Of a DNA stretch of 64,000 nucleotides, positions 63,735 to 64,000 are shown one piece after another. Source of the DNA: GWF2-33-9 sp964500435 (GTDB lineage: Bacteria > Bacteroidota > Ignavibacteria > Kapaibacteriales > UBA2268); the NCBI GenBank assembly GCA_964500435.1, contig CAZCNL010000001.1:186001-250000 (forward strand). The letters are read 5' to 3'. How positions within the stretch are numbered: position 1 is the stretch's first letter; each line of letters begins with the position of its first letter. The position numbers and the translations under genes were made by a program. A model generated the notes under the pieces. It did no database searches and was not told the DNA's origin. It saw nothing but the letters and a program-made list of their open reading frames with translations.

Positions 63735-64000
63735 ATGTTAAATAAAACTACTTTTTATTTCTTTGTTGCCATTTTGTTTTTACTATCATTTTGGCAAAAA
63801 GATTCGCTGGCACAAGACTTCTTCGGGCAGACGAGATATCCAGACGGACAAAACGGTCAAACGATGGCAGTTGACCAAAACAACAACCTCTACATTGGTG
63901 TTTGGGGTAAAGGAATTTTAAAATCTACTAACCAAGGTAATTCATTTACATTAATGAACAACGGATTGACCAATTTCTTAATAAAAGATATCACAGTTAG
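63735..64000 (+). CDS. Start of an exported beta-propeller-like protein (partial)
   Basis: The gene runs off the window after 88 codons. A signal peptide (about residues 1-27, ending SLAQ) is followed by TMAVDQNNNLYIGVWGKGIL and KSTNQGNSFTLMNNGLTNF, a repeat pattern seen in two-component-regulator-like and BNR-type beta-propellers. By analogy with the protein at 43.9 kb it may end in a T9SS sorting domain, but that part is not visible. Confidence 0.65.
   Translation, partial: MLNKTTFYFFVAILFLLSFWQKDSLAQDFFGQTRYPDGQNGQTMAVDQNNNLYIGVWGKGILKSTNQGNSFTLMNNGLTNFLIKDITV

Noticed and set aside
1..64000. Search for CRISPR arrays, tRNA genes, insertion sequences and prophage genes
   Set aside because: I saw no regular repeat-spacer pattern, no cloverleaf-like intergenic sequence other than the tmRNA ends, and no transposase or integrase motif.

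Overview
The window comes from an AT-rich bacterium (about 30% GC by eye) of the Bacteroidota/Chlorobiota (FCB) group. The evidence is: a type IX secretion system (T9SS) sortase-type peptidase (PorU), several proteins with T9SS type A C-terminal sorting domains, CrtYcd/CruF-type carotenoid genes, and upstream sequences that match the Bacteroidota -7 promoter element TAnnTTTG. A deep lineage such as Kapabacteria/Ignavibacteria would fit, but I cannot fix the lineage from the sequence alone. I see no phage, transposon, CRISPR array or tRNA. This is ordinary chromosomal core sequence with some lineage-specific surface and pigment genes.

Layout. 1-5.9 kb: rhomboid C-terminus, flavodoxin, archaeal-type 8-oxoguanine glycosylase, Spy-like lipoprotein, sugar transferase, glycine decarboxylase subunit 1 (gcvPA) divergent from fructose-1,6-bisphosphatase. 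6.15-6.5 kb: tmRNA (ssrA, minus strand, tag ANNDYALAA). 6.7-13.8 kb, plus strand: nucleotidylyltransferase, metK, ahcY, purB, a small unknown gene, etfBA. 13.9-18.0 kb, minus strand: a DUF6580-like membrane protein, then a five-gene run queD-folE-rnhB-pyrC-small protein. 18.1-21.6 kb, plus strand: LolB-like lipoprotein plus shikimate genes (chorismate mutase-DAHP synthase, aroB, aroD). 21.6-26.0 kb, minus strand: heparinase-like protein, flippase, LptF/G permease. 26.0-38.4 kb: an outer-membrane HhH/beta-barrel protein, then minus-strand secreted endonuclease I, small membrane protein, mltG, a very large porU, and a two-subunit transketolase. 38.5-46.9 kb: double-GT2/TPR protein, DUF1232, dnaB, lplA, a T9SS cargo protein, murI, a small outer-membrane protein. 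47-50.9 kb: a 1317-residue lamin-tail/Ig/ASH-domain T9SS cargo protein. 50.96-59.15 kb: a nine-gene minus-strand carotenoid operon. 59.3-64 kb, plus strand: small outer-membrane protein, nadD, pcm, miaA, a glutamate/dicarboxylate symporter with an enlarged periplasmic loop, and the start of a beta-propeller surface protein.

How it fits together. The carotenoid operon reads crtI-crtB-(unknown)-crtYcd-crtD-acyltransferase-glycosyltransferase-cruF-crtW. This set predicts a monocyclic, 4-keto, 1'-hydroxylated carotenoid that is glycosylated and acylated, i.e. a salinixanthin/myxol-type acyl glycoside. GGPP synthase and any 2'- or 3-hydroxylase are not in the window. The T9SS genes link PorU to its likely cargo: the endonuclease, two repeat/propeller proteins and the lamin-tail protein. 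The most interesting items are the carotenoid operon with its conserved-looking unknown member, the HhH/beta-barrel protein beside a secreted nuclease, the symporter loop insertion, and a recurring ACGTCT motif in four intergenic regions.
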